This document shows, piece by piece, positions 44,595 to 53,690 of a stretch of DNA of 64,000 nt. This DNA is from Brevibacterium antiquum CNRZ 918 (lineage in GTDB: Bacteria > Actinomycetota > Actinomycetes > Actinomycetales > Brevibacteriaceae), in NCBI RefSeq assembly GCF_900169145.1, contig NZ_FXZD01000003.1:186001-250000 (forward strand), written 5' to 3'. Position numbers and translations under genes: made by a program. The notes beneath the pieces were generated by a model. It saw only the letters and a list, made by a program, of their open reading frames with translations, had not been told where the DNA came from and did no database searches. Each line of letters begins with the position of its first letter. Positions within the stretch are counted from its first letter, which is position 1.

Positions 44595-45740
44595 TCAGTC
44601 CTGAGCAGGAGGTTCATCTTCGGCCAGAAGCTCGCCGACCAGTGCGGTGGTGAGCTCGACCCGGCGAGGGATCCACAGCTGCAGGGCATGCTCGGTTCTT
44701 GCGTGCGAGCCGCCGCCCACAGTGCCGAGTCCGTCAATGGTCGGAGTTCCGACTCCGGCTGTGAAGTTGCCGTCCGATCCACCGCCGACGGCGACCGACC
44801 GCAATGGTGGGTGCCCCAGGTGAGCGCTCAGACGCTGGGCTCGAGCGTAGAGACCCATCGCCATCTTCTCCTCCAGCGGGGCCCGGTTGATTCCGCCTCG
44901 GACGTCGACCTTCGCCCCGGCCACAGTGGGGGAGAGAGTGCTGAGGATCGCGTCGATGCGTTCCTGCTCTGTCACCGAGGCGGCTCGGGAGTCAACACCC
45001 ACAACGGCCTTGGCAGGCACGGTGTTCGTCGTCGAACCGCTGTGCATGAGGGTCGGCACAACCGAAGTTCCCACGGACGGGTCATGCAGCTCCGCAATTT
45101 TGACCACCTGGTTGGCTACCTCGATTGTGGCGTTGATGCCCTTCTCCGGTTCCACGCCCGCATGGGCGGCCAAACCAGTGACTTCGAGTGAGTAGATGGC
45201 GACGCCTTTGCGGGCGATCTTCACCCCTCCATCGGGCGCGCCGCTTTCGAAGACCAACGCCGCCTTGGCTCCACGGGCTTCGTCTTCGATGATCTGGCGT
45301 GAGCCGGGGGAGCCGAGCTCTTCGTCTCCGGTCATGAGGATGCTGACGCCGTCGAGGTTGCCGCGCTCGTCACGCAGGCGCGCCATCGCATAGAGAGCGA
45401 TGAGCAGACCGCCCTTCATATCGTCGGCGCCCGGCCCGCGCACGACACCGTCGGCAACCGAATAGGGAAACTCGGCGAGCGTGCCGGTCGGCCACACGGT
45501 GTCATGATGACCGATGAGCACGACCTTGCGGGGCCCGGTGCCGAAGCGCCACAGCACGTGGGGGTGCGAATCGGTTTCGATGATGTGCGGAGCCGCCCCC
45601 AGCAGGCCGGTGCCGATCCGGGAGACGAGCTGAGCGCTGCGAGCCAGTGATTCGGGATCCTGGGAGAACGACTCACATTCTATGAGCGCCTTGAAATCAC
45701 TCATGAAGTCCTTCGAGTCGAACTCGCCCACGTGCGTCAC
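44595..45740 (-). CDS. M20-family metallopeptidase (carboxypeptidase G2-like)
   Basis: A predicted zinc aminoacylase/carboxypeptidase of 381 residues. Metal and catalytic motifs are VLIGHHDTVWPTGT, GPGADDMKGG, TGDEELGSPGS, ESGAPDGGVKIARKG and GGGSHARTEH. The dimerisation-domain histidine is in GLAAHAGVEP. I place the start at the GTG at 45740, preceded by AAGAGAG, because the M20 family begins there. The same frame stays open to an ATG at 46391, adding a GNAT-like remnant, so a 598-residue fusion is the alternative. It is convergent with holB, three bases apart. Confidence 0.8.
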   Translation of the reverse strand: MTHVGEFDSKDFMSDFKALIECESFSQDPESLARSAQLVSRIGTGLLGAAPHIIETDSHPHVLWRFGTGPRKVVLIGHHDTVWPTGTLAEFPYSVADGVVRGPGADDMKGGLLIALYAMARLRDERGNLDGVSILMTGDEELGSPGSRQIIEDEARGAKAALVFESGAPDGGVKIARKGVAIYSLEVTGLAAHAGVEPEKGINATIEVANQVVKIAELHDPSVGTSVVPTLMHSGSTTNTVPAKAVVGVDSRAASVTEQERIDAILSTLSPTVAGAKVDVRGGINRAPLEEKMAMGLYARAQRLSAHLGHPPLRSVAVGGGSDGNFTAGVGTPTIDGLGTVGGGSHARTEHALQLWIPRRVELTTALVGELLAEDEPPAQD

Positions 45741-46391
45741 CCATTTCTCTCTTGGAAAGTCTGTCTTCACCAGGTTAACGGGTGAGCTGCCAGTCAGACG
45801 TGACGACAGCGAACCTTCAACTGACTCGGCGAAGATCCCTGACTTGAGTGCGGGGAATGTAGCCAGCGGACGAATAGGCCGCGACAGCACCCTTGTTCGA
45901 GCTCTCTGCACAGACTGATGCTCATGGCGATCCCGGTTGCTGTAGGCTTCTTGCCGCAGCGATCGCCAGGGCTCGTCCGCGCCCCAGCATCCTGGCTCTG
46001 TCAGCCGATCGCGGAGGCGGGTTGCTCCCCGAGCTTCGACAATTGCCGTTTCGGACCCTAAGACAGTGCTGTTCGTCTCCAGGACGGTGCGGTTCGATGA
46101 GTCGATGTCTGATTCGATCTGTGGCGCCAAAGAGTCGTCATGGTTGAGATCCGGATCAACGGACAGGCGCAGAAGGTCCTCACCGTCAAGCAATCCAATT
46201 GCGAGGATCCTGTCCTGGCGCCGCCAGACCCGCAGCGCCTGGGCTGTTGCTTCTGCGCCTCTCAGTGAATACCAGCCCAGGTCTCCCGTGTGGTGGTGGA
46301 GAGGTCCATCGTCGGACTGCCAACGATCGAGTACGGCACCGATGTTGGGAAGTTCGGCGACCTGAGGGCCGACCAGCTCAGCGGTTCTCAT
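45741..46391 (-). pseudogene. N-terminal remnant of a GNAT acetyltransferase, in frame with the M20 gene
   Basis: About 150 residues resemble the N-terminal half of actinobacterial GNAT proteins: LDRWQSDDGPLHHHTGDLGW, ALRVWRRQDRILAIGLLDG, DLLRLSVDPDLNHDDSLA and EPGCWGADEPWRSLRQEAY. The acetyl-CoA-binding half is absent. About 60 unlike residues then lead into the peptidase without a stop. It may be a decayed gene or the front of a real fusion. Confidence 0.5.
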
Positions 46392-46517
46392 GTGTCTTCT
46401 GAGATGCGCAAGGATTGGTCTATAGGGTCCAGCATATGTGAGCTGTGTTACCTACTCAGACTTCAGTCATGCTCCTTTTGACCAGGAGTACTGGTTTTGG
46501 CTAAAGTTAGGTCGGTT

Positions 46518-46590
46518 GCCGCCTTAGCTCAGTCGGTAGAGCGATTCACTCGTAATGAATAGGTCGGGAGTTCGATTCTCCCAGGCGGCT
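46518..46590 (+). tRNA. tRNA-Thr (anticodon CGU)
   Basis: The acceptor stem GCCGCCT pairs with AGGCGGC. The D-arm is GCTC..GAGC. The anticodon stem ATTCA/TGAAT carries the loop CTCGTAA with anticodon CGT in DNA. The T-arm is GGGAGTTCGATTCTCCC. No CCA is encoded. It reads threonine codon ACG. Confidence 0.95.
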
Positions 46591-46596
46591 CGGCAA

Positions 46597-46639
46597 AGAA
46601 CCCCTGTGCCCGGTGAAAACACACCGGCACAGGGGTTCT
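46597..46639. terminator. Terminator hairpin after tRNA-Thr
   Basis: AGAACCCCTGTGCC plus GGTG pairs with CACCGGCACAGGGGTTCT with one bulged base, followed by CTCTTGC. Confidence 0.75.
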
Positions 46640-46662
46640 CTCTTGCGCCGGCTCGGTTCGGC

Positions 46663-48147
46663 CTATGATCGATTGATCTGAGTGCTGAATCTCCGGTCGA
46701 AGGCGCCGGTCGCGGTGAGGCTTCCGAGCAAAGACGCGACAAGGATGAACAGCAGAACGACGACTGTCGGCCCCAGCTCGACAACGGTCTGCCTGTTCCC
46801 ACCGATGAGCACCTGAGCCTTGGCCCACAGGCCCGAGTAGCTCGGATCGAGAAGACTCGCCACAGCAGTCCAGAGAGTTCCCCCGGCAATCGCGCCGACG
46901 GCGACTGCGGCTCCGGCCAGCACCCCCAGGGTATCGGTCACGGCGAGGACCACGACAGCCACAGTCAGGCAGACCAGACACAGGGATCCGATGATCGCGA
47001 TCATCCGCAGACTCGGGTAGGCGCCGAGGCTGTCCACGATGTTCCTCCCCGGCCAGATCGAGCTGATGCCGGCAACCGTCGTCAGTGCCAGGGTCCCGGC
47101 GGCGGCCAAGCCGAACTTCTGGCTCAGAAGCGTTCTTCTGGGGAATGGTCTCTGCGGCGACAGCGACCGCCATGGTCCGATGATGACGACCTGAAGGCCT
47201 GCCGCTCGATTGATGGCTGCAGACGACAACATGGCCAGAGTGACTGCACCGAGGACGAGCGCACTGATGATGGCAGAGAGTGTGGCAATCGTGGACGGCT
47301 GTGACTCGTGCGGCGTGGACGCCGTGACCTTCGGTGCTGGGGCAGAGGGCTGCGCAGCTGGCGGAGGACCGTCACCATCGGATCCCTGACTGAAGTAGTC
47401 GACAGCTGGTGGACCGCTGACATCCTCAACCCTGATGTCGAAGGGCCGTTCGAAGGCGCGCTCCGCGTCCTGCTGAGAACGTGGGCAGTCCTGTTGGCCA
47501 CCGGCCTCGCACCCGAGCTTCCGGGCCACGACTCGAATCTGCTCGGAGATATGCTCTTCGGCCTGGCGGATGACCTGGTCCCGATATTGGTCCAGGATGA
47601 ACTCGTCTTCGTTCAAGGCCTGCGGGCTGGCCAGGACCGTGATCGTATAACGCGGGGCGTCGGCGTCGCCGCGATAGTACGCCCCGATGTCGTCCATGAC
47701 TCGAGGGGTGAGGTTCTTCGGCAGCAGGACTGCGAGAACCGAAGTTCCGTCTTCGACCTGGGCACGGGCGGACTCAGGGGAGAGCTCGCGTTCACGGGTG
47801 GAGAAGTCGGGAGCGATCGCGCCCTGCTCGATTCGGGTGAAGAACTCATCGGAGAACGACAGGTAGTCCGTCATTGCGCTCTGGATCGCCGGCATCTCCT
47901 GCGCCTCGTCGTCGGTGCCGACTGCGATCGAGAAGTTCGGGGGCGAGCCTGAGGGCTGTTTCGCTGCGGTCGGGGCAGGGGTCGGGATCCCCTCATCGGC
48001 ACCTGCCCGTTCGACGACACCGAAGAGCGGAACCAGGACGGACAGTGCGATGACATATACGCACGCCGATGCCAGGATCGGCCAGAAGTACATCCAGCCT
48101 GTCCTTCTCCGGGCCAGGATCGAGGTCACTGCGAAAAAACGACGCAT
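46663..48147 (-). CDS. ABC-2-like multi-pass membrane protein (orphan)
   Basis: A 494-residue protein with one N-terminal membrane segment (WPILASACVYVIALSVLVPL). A large outer region follows (about 45-285) that contains LSPESARAQVEDGTSVLAVL, as in YhgE/ABC-2-type permeases, and two cysteines. About six membrane segments make up 290-485. The topology fits an ABC-2 export permease or a YhgE/Pip-like surface protein. No ATPase gene adjoins it. GGGAGA precedes the ATG. The function is not known. Confidence 0.72.
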   Translation of the reverse strand: MRRFFAVTSILARRRTGWMYFWPILASACVYVIALSVLVPLFGVVERAGADEGIPTPAPTAAKQPSGSPPNFSIAVGTDDEAQEMPAIQSAMTDYLSFSDEFFTRIEQGAIAPDFSTRERELSPESARAQVEDGTSVLAVLLPKNLTPRVMDDIGAYYRGDADAPRYTITVLASPQALNEDEFILDQYRDQVIRQAEEHISEQIRVVARKLGCEAGGQQDCPRSQQDAERAFERPFDIRVEDVSGPPAVDYFSQGSDGDGPPPAAQPSAPAPKVTASTPHESQPSTIATLSAIISALVLGAVTLAMLSSAAINRAAGLQVVIIGPWRSLSPQRPFPRRTLLSQKFGLAAAGTLALTTVAGISSIWPGRNIVDSLGAYPSLRMIAIIGSLCLVCLTVAVVVLAVTDTLGVLAGAAVAVGAIAGGTLWTAVASLLDPSYSGLWAKAQVLIGGNRQTVVELGPTVVVLLFILVASLLGSLTATGAFDRRFSTQINRS

Positions 48148-48251
48148 GCTTCATTCTCCCATCCCGCGTCGAGCCCGCTCCGTCTTCTGCATTGCGTCTG
48201 TCGCAGTGCAGGACTCCCAATGCGCACGTGCCGACTGTCGCCGTTTCCGTG

Positions 48252-48312
48252 TTGACCATCACAGGCAACTGGTATTGAATGGTGGTGTGAATGTTACTGA
48301 ACGATCGATCAG
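48252..48312 (+). promoter_or_regulatory. Promoter and palindromic operator candidate upstream of fadA
   Basis: TTGACC (48252-48257) and TTGAAT (48275-48280) are spaced by 17 bases. Downstream, CTGAACGATCGATCAG (48297-48312) is a 14-of-16 palindrome, CTGA-N-CGATCG-N-TCAG, placed at about +12 to +27 where a repressor would block transcription. Confidence 0.5.
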
Positions 48313-48401
48313 CCGGTGAGGCTGAGCGAGCGTCATTGACGTATCCACGGCCGAGATCACGAAACCGATCATCGGCCGTTCTCTAGGACTGTGAGGAACA
48401 G

Positions 48402-49610
48402 ATGAGCGAAGCGTACATCTACGACGCAGTGCGCACACCGCGCGGAAAGAACCGCGGTGGAGCCCTACACAGCGTCAAACCAATCGATCTCGTGACAGGG
48501 CTCATCGATGCCCTGCGCGAGCGTAACCCCGATCTCGACGACAAGGCGATCGACGACATGGTCTTGGGCGTCGTCTCGCCCGTCGGCGAACAGGGCGGAG
48601 ACATCGCTCGCACCGCGGCTCTCGTCGCGGGTCTCGATGAATCCGTCGCCGGCGTTCAGATCAACCGATTCTGCGCATCCGGGCTCGAAGCGGTCAACAT
48701 CGCTGCACAGAAGGTCGGCAGCGGTTTTGAGAACCTCGTCCTAGCAGGCGGCGTCGAATCGATGTCGCGTGTTCCCCTCGGCTCCGACGGAGGCGCATGG
48801 GCACAGGATCCGACGACGAACTTCGACACCTACTTCGTGCCCCAGGGCATCAGCGCCGACCTCATCGCGACCACTGAAGGATTCAGCCGCACCGACATCG
48901 ACGAATTCGCTGAGGAGTCACAGAAGCGCGCCGCCAACGCCTGGGAAAACGGCTACTTCGAGAAGTCGATCGTCCCCGTCAAAGACCTCAACGGTGTGAC
49001 CCTGCTCGACACCGATGAGCACATGCGCCCCGGTTCGACGGTGGAGTCGCTGGCGAAGCTGTCCCCAGCCTTCACCAAGGTCGCCGCGCAAGCAGGCTTC
49101 GACGAGGTTGCTCTTCAGAAATACCACTGGGTCGAAGAGATCGACCACGTCCACACCGCCGCGAACTCCTCGGGAATCGTCGACGGGGCCAGCCTCGTCA
49201 TCATCGGCGACGCCGAGGTGGGACAGACGATGAACATGAAGCCGCGGGCTCGCATCGTCTCCACTGCCGTCACCGGATCCGAGCCGACCATCATGCTCAC
49301 CGGTCCCACTCCCGCGACGCAGAAGGCGCTCGACAAGGCGGGCCTGACCGTCGATGACATCGACCTGTTCGAGCTCAACGAAGCCTTCGGCGCAGTGGTC
49401 CTGAAATGGATGAAGGACCTCAACATCCCGCATGACAAGGTCAACGTCAACGGCGGAGCAATTGCCATGGGACACCCGCTGGGTGCTACCGGTGCCATGA
49501 TCCTCGGGACCGTCCTCGACGAGCTCGAACGTCGCGATCTCAAGCGTGGTCTCGTCACGCTGTGCATCGGCGGCGGAATGGGCATTGCGACGATCATCGA
49601 AAGGGTCTGA
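48402..49610 (+). CDS. fadA: Acetyl-CoA C-acyltransferase (thiolase)
   Basis: The last step of fatty-acid beta-oxidation, cleaving 3-ketoacyl-CoA. The 402-residue protein carries the nucleophile C91 ([10 protein letters not shown]), H358 ([10 protein letters not shown]) and C388 (TLCIGGGMG). GAGGA precedes the ATG. It lies one base upstream of the fused hydratase/dehydrogenase gene, so the two form the classical trifunctional FadAB pair. Its promoter region holds a palindrome that may bind a fatty-acyl-CoA-responsive repressor. Confidence 0.95.
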   Translation: MSEAYIYDAVRTPRGKNRGGALHSVKPIDLVTGLIDALRERNPDLDDKAIDDMVLGVVSPVGEQGGDIARTAALVAGLDESVAGVQINRFCASGLEAVNIAAQKVGSGFENLVLAGGVESMSRVPLGSDGGAWAQDPTTNFDTYFVPQGISADLIATTEGFSRTDIDEFAEESQKRAANAWENGYFEKSIVPVKDLNGVTLLDTDEHMRPGSTVESLAKLSPAFTKVAAQAGFDEVALQKYHWVEEIDHVHTAANSSGIVDGASLVIIGDAEVGQTMNMKPRARIVSTAVTGSEPTIMLTGPTPATQKALDKAGLTVDDIDLFELNEAFGAVVLKWMKDLNIPHDKVNVNGGAIAMGHPLGATGAMILGTVLDELERRDLKRGLVTLCIGGGMGIATIIERV

Positions 49611-49611
49611 C

Positions 49612-51789
49612 ATGACGAACACTGAAACGACTTCAACTGCATACTCGCATTCCACCGACTCCGACGGAATCGTCACAGTCGTCATCGACGACCCGAATTC
49701 CAAGGTCAACACGATGAACGACCATTTCAAGGCTGCCTTCGAAGGCACCGTGGAATGGCTCGAAGCGAACGTCGATGACATCTCCGGCGTCGTCCTCACC
49801 TCGGCGAAGAAGACCTTCTTTGCGGGCGGTGACCTCAACAAGCTGCGTGCGGCCGACCCTGAGAACTCGGAAGCCGAAGCCGCACTGACCAACCACATGA
49901 AGACGGTCATGCGTCGCCTCGAAACGCTGGGCAAGCCCGTCGTCGCAGCCATCAACGGTGCCGCACTCGGAGGTGGCCTCGAGGTCGCCCTCGTCGCGCA
50001 TCACCGCATTGCAGCGGAGGACGTCTCCAGCCTGCGCGTCGGATTCCCCGAAGTCTCCTTGGGTCTCCTGCCCGGTGGTGGTGGTGTAGCCAGGGCCGTG
50101 CGCCTGATGGGCCTCCAGAACGCACTGCAGAAGGCCATCCTGCCCTCGACGAAGTTCAAGGCAGCCGACGCTCTCAAGCTCGGCCTCATCGACGAACTCG
50201 CTCCGGTGGCCGAACTCGAAGCACGCGCCAAGGACTGGGTCAAGGCCAACCCCGAGGCGACTCAGCCCTGGGACGTCAAGGGCTTCAAGATCCCCGGCGG
50301 AGCACCCACCTCACCATCGCTGGGTGCGATGCTGCCCGCGCTGCCGGCGCTCCTGCGCCGTCAGACCAAGGGTGCGCCGATGCCCGCTCCTCGCGCGGCC
50401 ATTGCCGCCGCCGTCGAAGGTGCCTACGTCGACATCGACACGGCACTGGCAGTCGAAACCCGCTACTTCGTCCACCTCACTCACACGCCGGTGGCGAAGA
50501 ACATGATCAAGGCGTTCTTCTTCGACCTCGGACACATCAACTCCGGCGGCTCGCGTCCCGATGGCTTCGAACCTCGCCAGGTGAAGAAGCTCGGCGTCCT
50601 CGGCGCCGGAATGATGGGTGCCGGCATCGCCTACACCGCAGCGAAGGCCGGCATCGACGTCGTCCTCAAGGACGTCGAGATCGAAGCCGCCGAACGTGGC
50701 AAGGCCTATGCGGCCAAGCGTGAGGAATCGGCACTGGCCAAGGGCAAGACGACCGAAGAGAAGAGCAAGGCTGTTCTCGACCGGATCACCCCGAGCGCCT
50801 CGGTTGAGGACTTCGCCGGAGTCGACTTCGTCATCGAGGCGGTCTTCGAGTCCGTGCCCGTCAAGCAGCAGGTCTTCAGTGAGATCCAGGACATCGTCGA
50901 GTCCGACGCAGTCCTTGGTTCCAACACCTCGACCCTGCCGATCACGGAACTGGCCACCGGTGTGAAGCGCGATTCCGACTTCATCGGCGTCCACTTCTTC
51001 TCACCCGCTGACAAGATGCCCCTGGTCGAAATCATCCGTGGTGAGAACACTTCAGATGAGACCCTGGCGCGCACCTTCGACCTCGTGCAGCAGATCAAGA
51101 AGACCCCGATCGTCGTCACCGACTCCCGCGGATTCTTCACCTCCCGTGTGATCGGAACCTTCATCGCCGAGGCTGTCGCCGCCGTCGGTGAAGGAGTGGA
51201 GCCGGCAACGGTGGAGCAGGCAGCACTGCAGGCCGGTTACCCGACCGGCGCTCTGCAGCTGCTCGATGAACTGACGCTGACGCTGTCGCAGAACATCCGA
51301 AAGGAAACCGAGGATGCAATCACAGCCGCAGGCGGAACGCCAGAAGGCCACCCCTCAGACGGCGTCTTCGACTGGATGATCGAGCAGGGGCGCACCGGAC
51401 GCAAGGACGGACGCGGCTTCTACGACTACGACGAGAACGGCAAGCGCGCCAAGCTGTGGCCCGGTGTGCGTGAACACTTCAACTCCGGTTCGGCGACGCA
51501 GCCTTTCGAGGACCTGCAGGAGCGGATGCTCTTCGCCGAGGCGATCGAGACGATCAAATGCCTCGACGAGGGTGTGCTCACCTCGGTTCCGGATGCGAAC
51601 ATCGGTTCGATCTTCGGAATCGGCTTCCCGGCCTGGTCCGGTGGCGTGCTCCAGTACGTCAACCAGTACGAGGGCGGTCTGAACGGATTCGTCGAACGTG
51701 CCAAGGAACTCGCCGCGACCTACGGCGATCGCTTTGTGCCACCTGCCTCACTCGTTGAGCGTGCTGCAGCGAACAACACGTACGAATAG
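49612..51789 (+). CDS. fadB: Enoyl-CoA hydratase/3-hydroxyacyl-CoA dehydrogenase fusion
   Basis: Multifunctional beta-oxidation enzyme of 725 residues. The N-terminal crotonase domain shows NGAALGGGLEVALVAHHRIA and GFPEVSLGLLPGGGGVARAV. The dehydrogenase begins at KLGVLGAGMMGAGIAYTAA and includes GSNTSTLPITELA, GVHFFSPADKMPLVEIIRG and TDSRGFFTSRVIG. The start ATG follows GAAAGG, one base after the fadA stop; an in-frame GTG at 49546 would overlap fadA and is rejected. A perfect hairpin follows the stop. Confidence 0.95.
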   Translation: MTNTETTSTAYSHSTDSDGIVTVVIDDPNSKVNTMNDHFKAAFEGTVEWLEANVDDISGVVLTSAKKTFFAGGDLNKLRAADPENSEAEAALTNHMKTVMRRLETLGKPVVAAINGAALGGGLEVALVAHHRIAAEDVSSLRVGFPEVSLGLLPGGGGVARAVRLMGLQNALQKAILPSTKFKAADALKLGLIDELAPVAELEARAKDWVKANPEATQPWDVKGFKIPGGAPTSPSLGAMLPALPALLRRQTKGAPMPAPRAAIAAAVEGAYVDIDTALAVETRYFVHLTHTPVAKNMIKAFFFDLGHINSGGSRPDGFEPRQVKKLGVLGAGMMGAGIAYTAAKAGIDVVLKDVEIEAAERGKAYAAKREESALAKGKTTEEKSKAVLDRITPSASVEDFAGVDFVIEAVFESVPVKQQVFSEIQDIVESDAVLGSNTSTLPITELATGVKRDSDFIGVHFFSPADKMPLVEIIRGENTSDETLARTFDLVQQIKKTPIVVTDSRGFFTSRVIGTFIAEAVAAVGEGVEPATVEQAALQAGYPTGALQLLDELTLTLSQNIRKETEDAITAAGGTPEGHPSDGVFDWMIEQGRTGRKDGRGFYDYDENGKRAKLWPGVREHFNSGSATQPFEDLQERMLFAEAIETIKCLDEGVLTSVPDANIGSIFGIGFPAWSGGVLQYVNQYEGGLNGFVERAKELAATYGDRFVPPASLVERAAANNTYE

Positions 51790-51821
51790 GACTGTCACCG
51801 GGTCACTCCGCTGACACAGTC

Positions 51822-51867
51822 ACGGCACTGGGCCGGGTCGGAATCAACCGGCCCGGCCCAGTGCCGT
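51822..51867. terminator. Terminator-like hairpin after fadAB
   Basis: ACGGCACTGGGCCGGG pairs perfectly with CCCGGCCCAGTGCCGT across a 14-base loop that can itself close partly (TCGG/CCGG). Confidence 0.8.
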
Positions 51868-51969
51868 TGAACCTTATAGGAATAGCAGTCGCTGTCATCG
51901 TGTTCTGTTTGTGGCAGGCCGGTGACGGCCACGCCTAAGACATGTCGTCCCTTCGAAAGGTCCTCACAC

Positions 51970-52890
51970 ATGCGTGCAGCAGTCTATGACCAGTACACCG
52001 ATGACTTCAGCGACATCACGGTTCGCGACGTCGACGACCCGAAGGTTCCGCCGGCATCCGTGCTCATCGAGGTCCGCGCCGCCGGAGTCAATCCGGTCGA
52101 CTGGAAACTCGTCGGCGGACACCTCGACCCGGTCATGCCGACCCAGTTCCCCGTCACCCCAGGCTGGGACGTTGCGGGCGTCGTCATCGGACTCGGCGCA
52201 GATGTCCCCGAGTTCCAGATCGGCGATGAGGTCATCGCCTACGCCCGCAAGGACGTCCTCGGTGCCGGCACCTTCGCCGAGAAGGTGGCTGTGCCTGTTC
52301 ATTCGGTGACCGCGAAGCCGGCCTCCCTGAGCTGGGAACAGGCGGGCGGACTGCCGTTGGCTGGTGGCACCGCCCTGCGCACCCTCGAAGCGTTGGGTGA
52401 CATCAACGGCAAGACCGTTCTCGTCCACGGAGCCTCCGGGGGAGTAGGCAGCTTCGCCGTGCAGATCGCAAAGTCCTTCGGCGCCCGAGTCATCGGCACC
52501 GCTTCGGAGGCCAACCATGACTATCTGCGCACCCTCGGCGCCGAACCGGTCACCTACGGGGACGGACTGAGTGATCGCGTCCTCGAGCTCGCAGGCGGCC
52601 CGATCGACGGGGCCGTCGACTTCGTCGGAGAAATGCTCGAGACCACCCTCGCGGTGCTGAGGGACGGCGGGGCACATGCCTCCGTCGCAGATCCCTCGGT
52701 GGCCGAACACGGCGGACGCTACATCTGGGTCCGCCCCTACGGTTCGCAGACCGCACGCGTGGCCGAGCTCGTCGAGTCCGGCGAACTGAGCGTCGAGGTT
52801 GCCCAGACCTTCAGCCTCGATCAGGTGCCCGAAGCATTCCGCACCAGCGCGGAAGGACACACGCGAGGAAAGCTCGTCATCGTCCCCTGA
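51970..52890 (+). CDS. Zinc-independent medium-chain NADP-dependent oxidoreductase
   Basis: A 306-residue quinone-oxidoreductase-like MDR protein. It begins MRAAVYDQYTDDFSDITVRD and shows PGWDVAGVVIGLG and the nucleotide-binding GASGGVGSFAVQIAKSFGAR. No structural zinc cysteines are seen. GAAAGG precedes the ATG. The natural substrate is unknown. It stands alone, convergent with the TetR gene seven bases away, and has no evident tie to the acyl-CoA genes. Confidence 0.88.
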   Translation: MRAAVYDQYTDDFSDITVRDVDDPKVPPASVLIEVRAAGVNPVDWKLVGGHLDPVMPTQFPVTPGWDVAGVVIGLGADVPEFQIGDEVIAYARKDVLGAGTFAEKVAVPVHSVTAKPASLSWEQAGGLPLAGGTALRTLEALGDINGKTVLVHGASGGVGSFAVQIAKSFGARVIGTASEANHDYLRTLGAEPVTYGDGLSDRVLELAGGPIDGAVDFVGEMLETTLAVLRDGGAHASVADPSVAEHGGRYIWVRPYGSQTARVAELVESGELSVEVAQTFSLDQVPEAFRTSAEGHTRGKLVIVP

Positions 52891-52896
52891 GCGGCG

Positions 52897-53553
52897 TCAG
52901 GCGATACCCAGTGCTGCCCGAGCGGCGGCCCGCAATTCGACCCCGACCACCTCGGCGCTTGAGCGTCGGGCTTGGTACGGGGTCGAATTGATCATGCCGA
53001 AGACCGCATGCACACGCACGGTCGCCGCATCGAGCGACCATCCCGGATTGGCCCGCGCTACGACCTCAGACCACTGGCTGACATAGCTTCTCTGCAGGCG
53101 ACGAACGGTGCGCCGTGAGGTCTCGGGCAGTGCAGCCAGGTCCCGATCCTGAATCCGAATGAGTTCGGGCTCGCGCATCGCGAAGGCGACATGGAAGTCG
53201 ATGAGCTCGATGAGCGCCGAGGTGGACGAGCCGTTGTCATGGCCCGTGATGATCGCGTCCCCACCCGAGTTCAGATATTCGGAGATACCGACGAGGAGCT
53301 CCTCGAGGACCGCTTCCTTCGAATCGAAATGGCGATAGACCGCCGGTGCAGAGATCCCCGCACCCTTGCCCAGGTCATCGAGACGGACTCCATGGAAGCC
53401 ATGTTGGGCGTAGAGATTCTTCGCCACCGACAGCAGCTGTTCACGTCGCGCTGCCTTCGCTGCGGCCCGGGAAGTCCCTGCCACTGGCGCTGACCCGTCT
53501 GCGAGCGGCGCTGACCCGTCTGCCACTGGCGGCAGCACCGACTTCGGCACCAT
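52897..53553 (-). CDS. TetR-family regulator of the acyl-CoA carboxylase operon (probable)
   Basis: A 218-residue TetR protein. The DNA-binding domain covers about 30-78: REQLLSVAKNLYAQHGFHGV, then LDDLGKGAGISAPAVYRHFDSKEAVL. The C-terminal ligand domain is unassigned. The ATG at 53553 follows AGGGGGT; an in-frame start at 53628 lacks a good site and would lie closer to the operator. The residues before the HTH repeat ADGSAP and are Ala/Pro-rich. It is divergent from accD1, with a perfect inverted repeat between them. Control of the carboxylase-dehydrogenase operon is inferred. Confidence 0.88.
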   Translation of the reverse strand: MVPKSVLPPVADGSAPLADGSAPVAGTSRAAAKAARREQLLSVAKNLYAQHGFHGVRLDDLGKGAGISAPAVYRHFDSKEAVLEELLVGISEYLNSGGDAIITGHDNGSSTSALIELIDFHVAFAMREPELIRIQDRDLAALPETSRRTVRRLQRSYVSQWSEVVARANPGWSLDAATVRVHAVFGMINSTPYQARRSSAEVVGVELRAAARAALGIA

Positions 53554-53654
53554 ATCCGTCACCCCCTTTTTCTTCTGCGAACTCCGCGCGAGGCCGTCGG
53601 CACGGCATTCGATCGTGCGCATTGTCACAACGGCTTTTGAGCAGTATCATAGCA

Positions 53655-53678
53655 TTCAGTTAACAAACATTAACTGAA
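53655..53678. promoter_or_regulatory. Perfect inverted-repeat operator in the TetR/accD1 divergent region
   Basis: TTCAGTTAA-CAAACA-TTAACTGAA: two perfect 9-bp arms around six bases, ending 12 bases before the accD1 ATG. Position and symmetry are those of a TetR-family operator. Confidence 0.75.
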
Positions 53679-53690
53679 ACGGGGAGTGAA

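Noticed and set aside
46518..46663. Integrated element beside tRNA-Thr
   Set aside because: No integrase gene or repeat of the tRNA 3' end is visible in the window.
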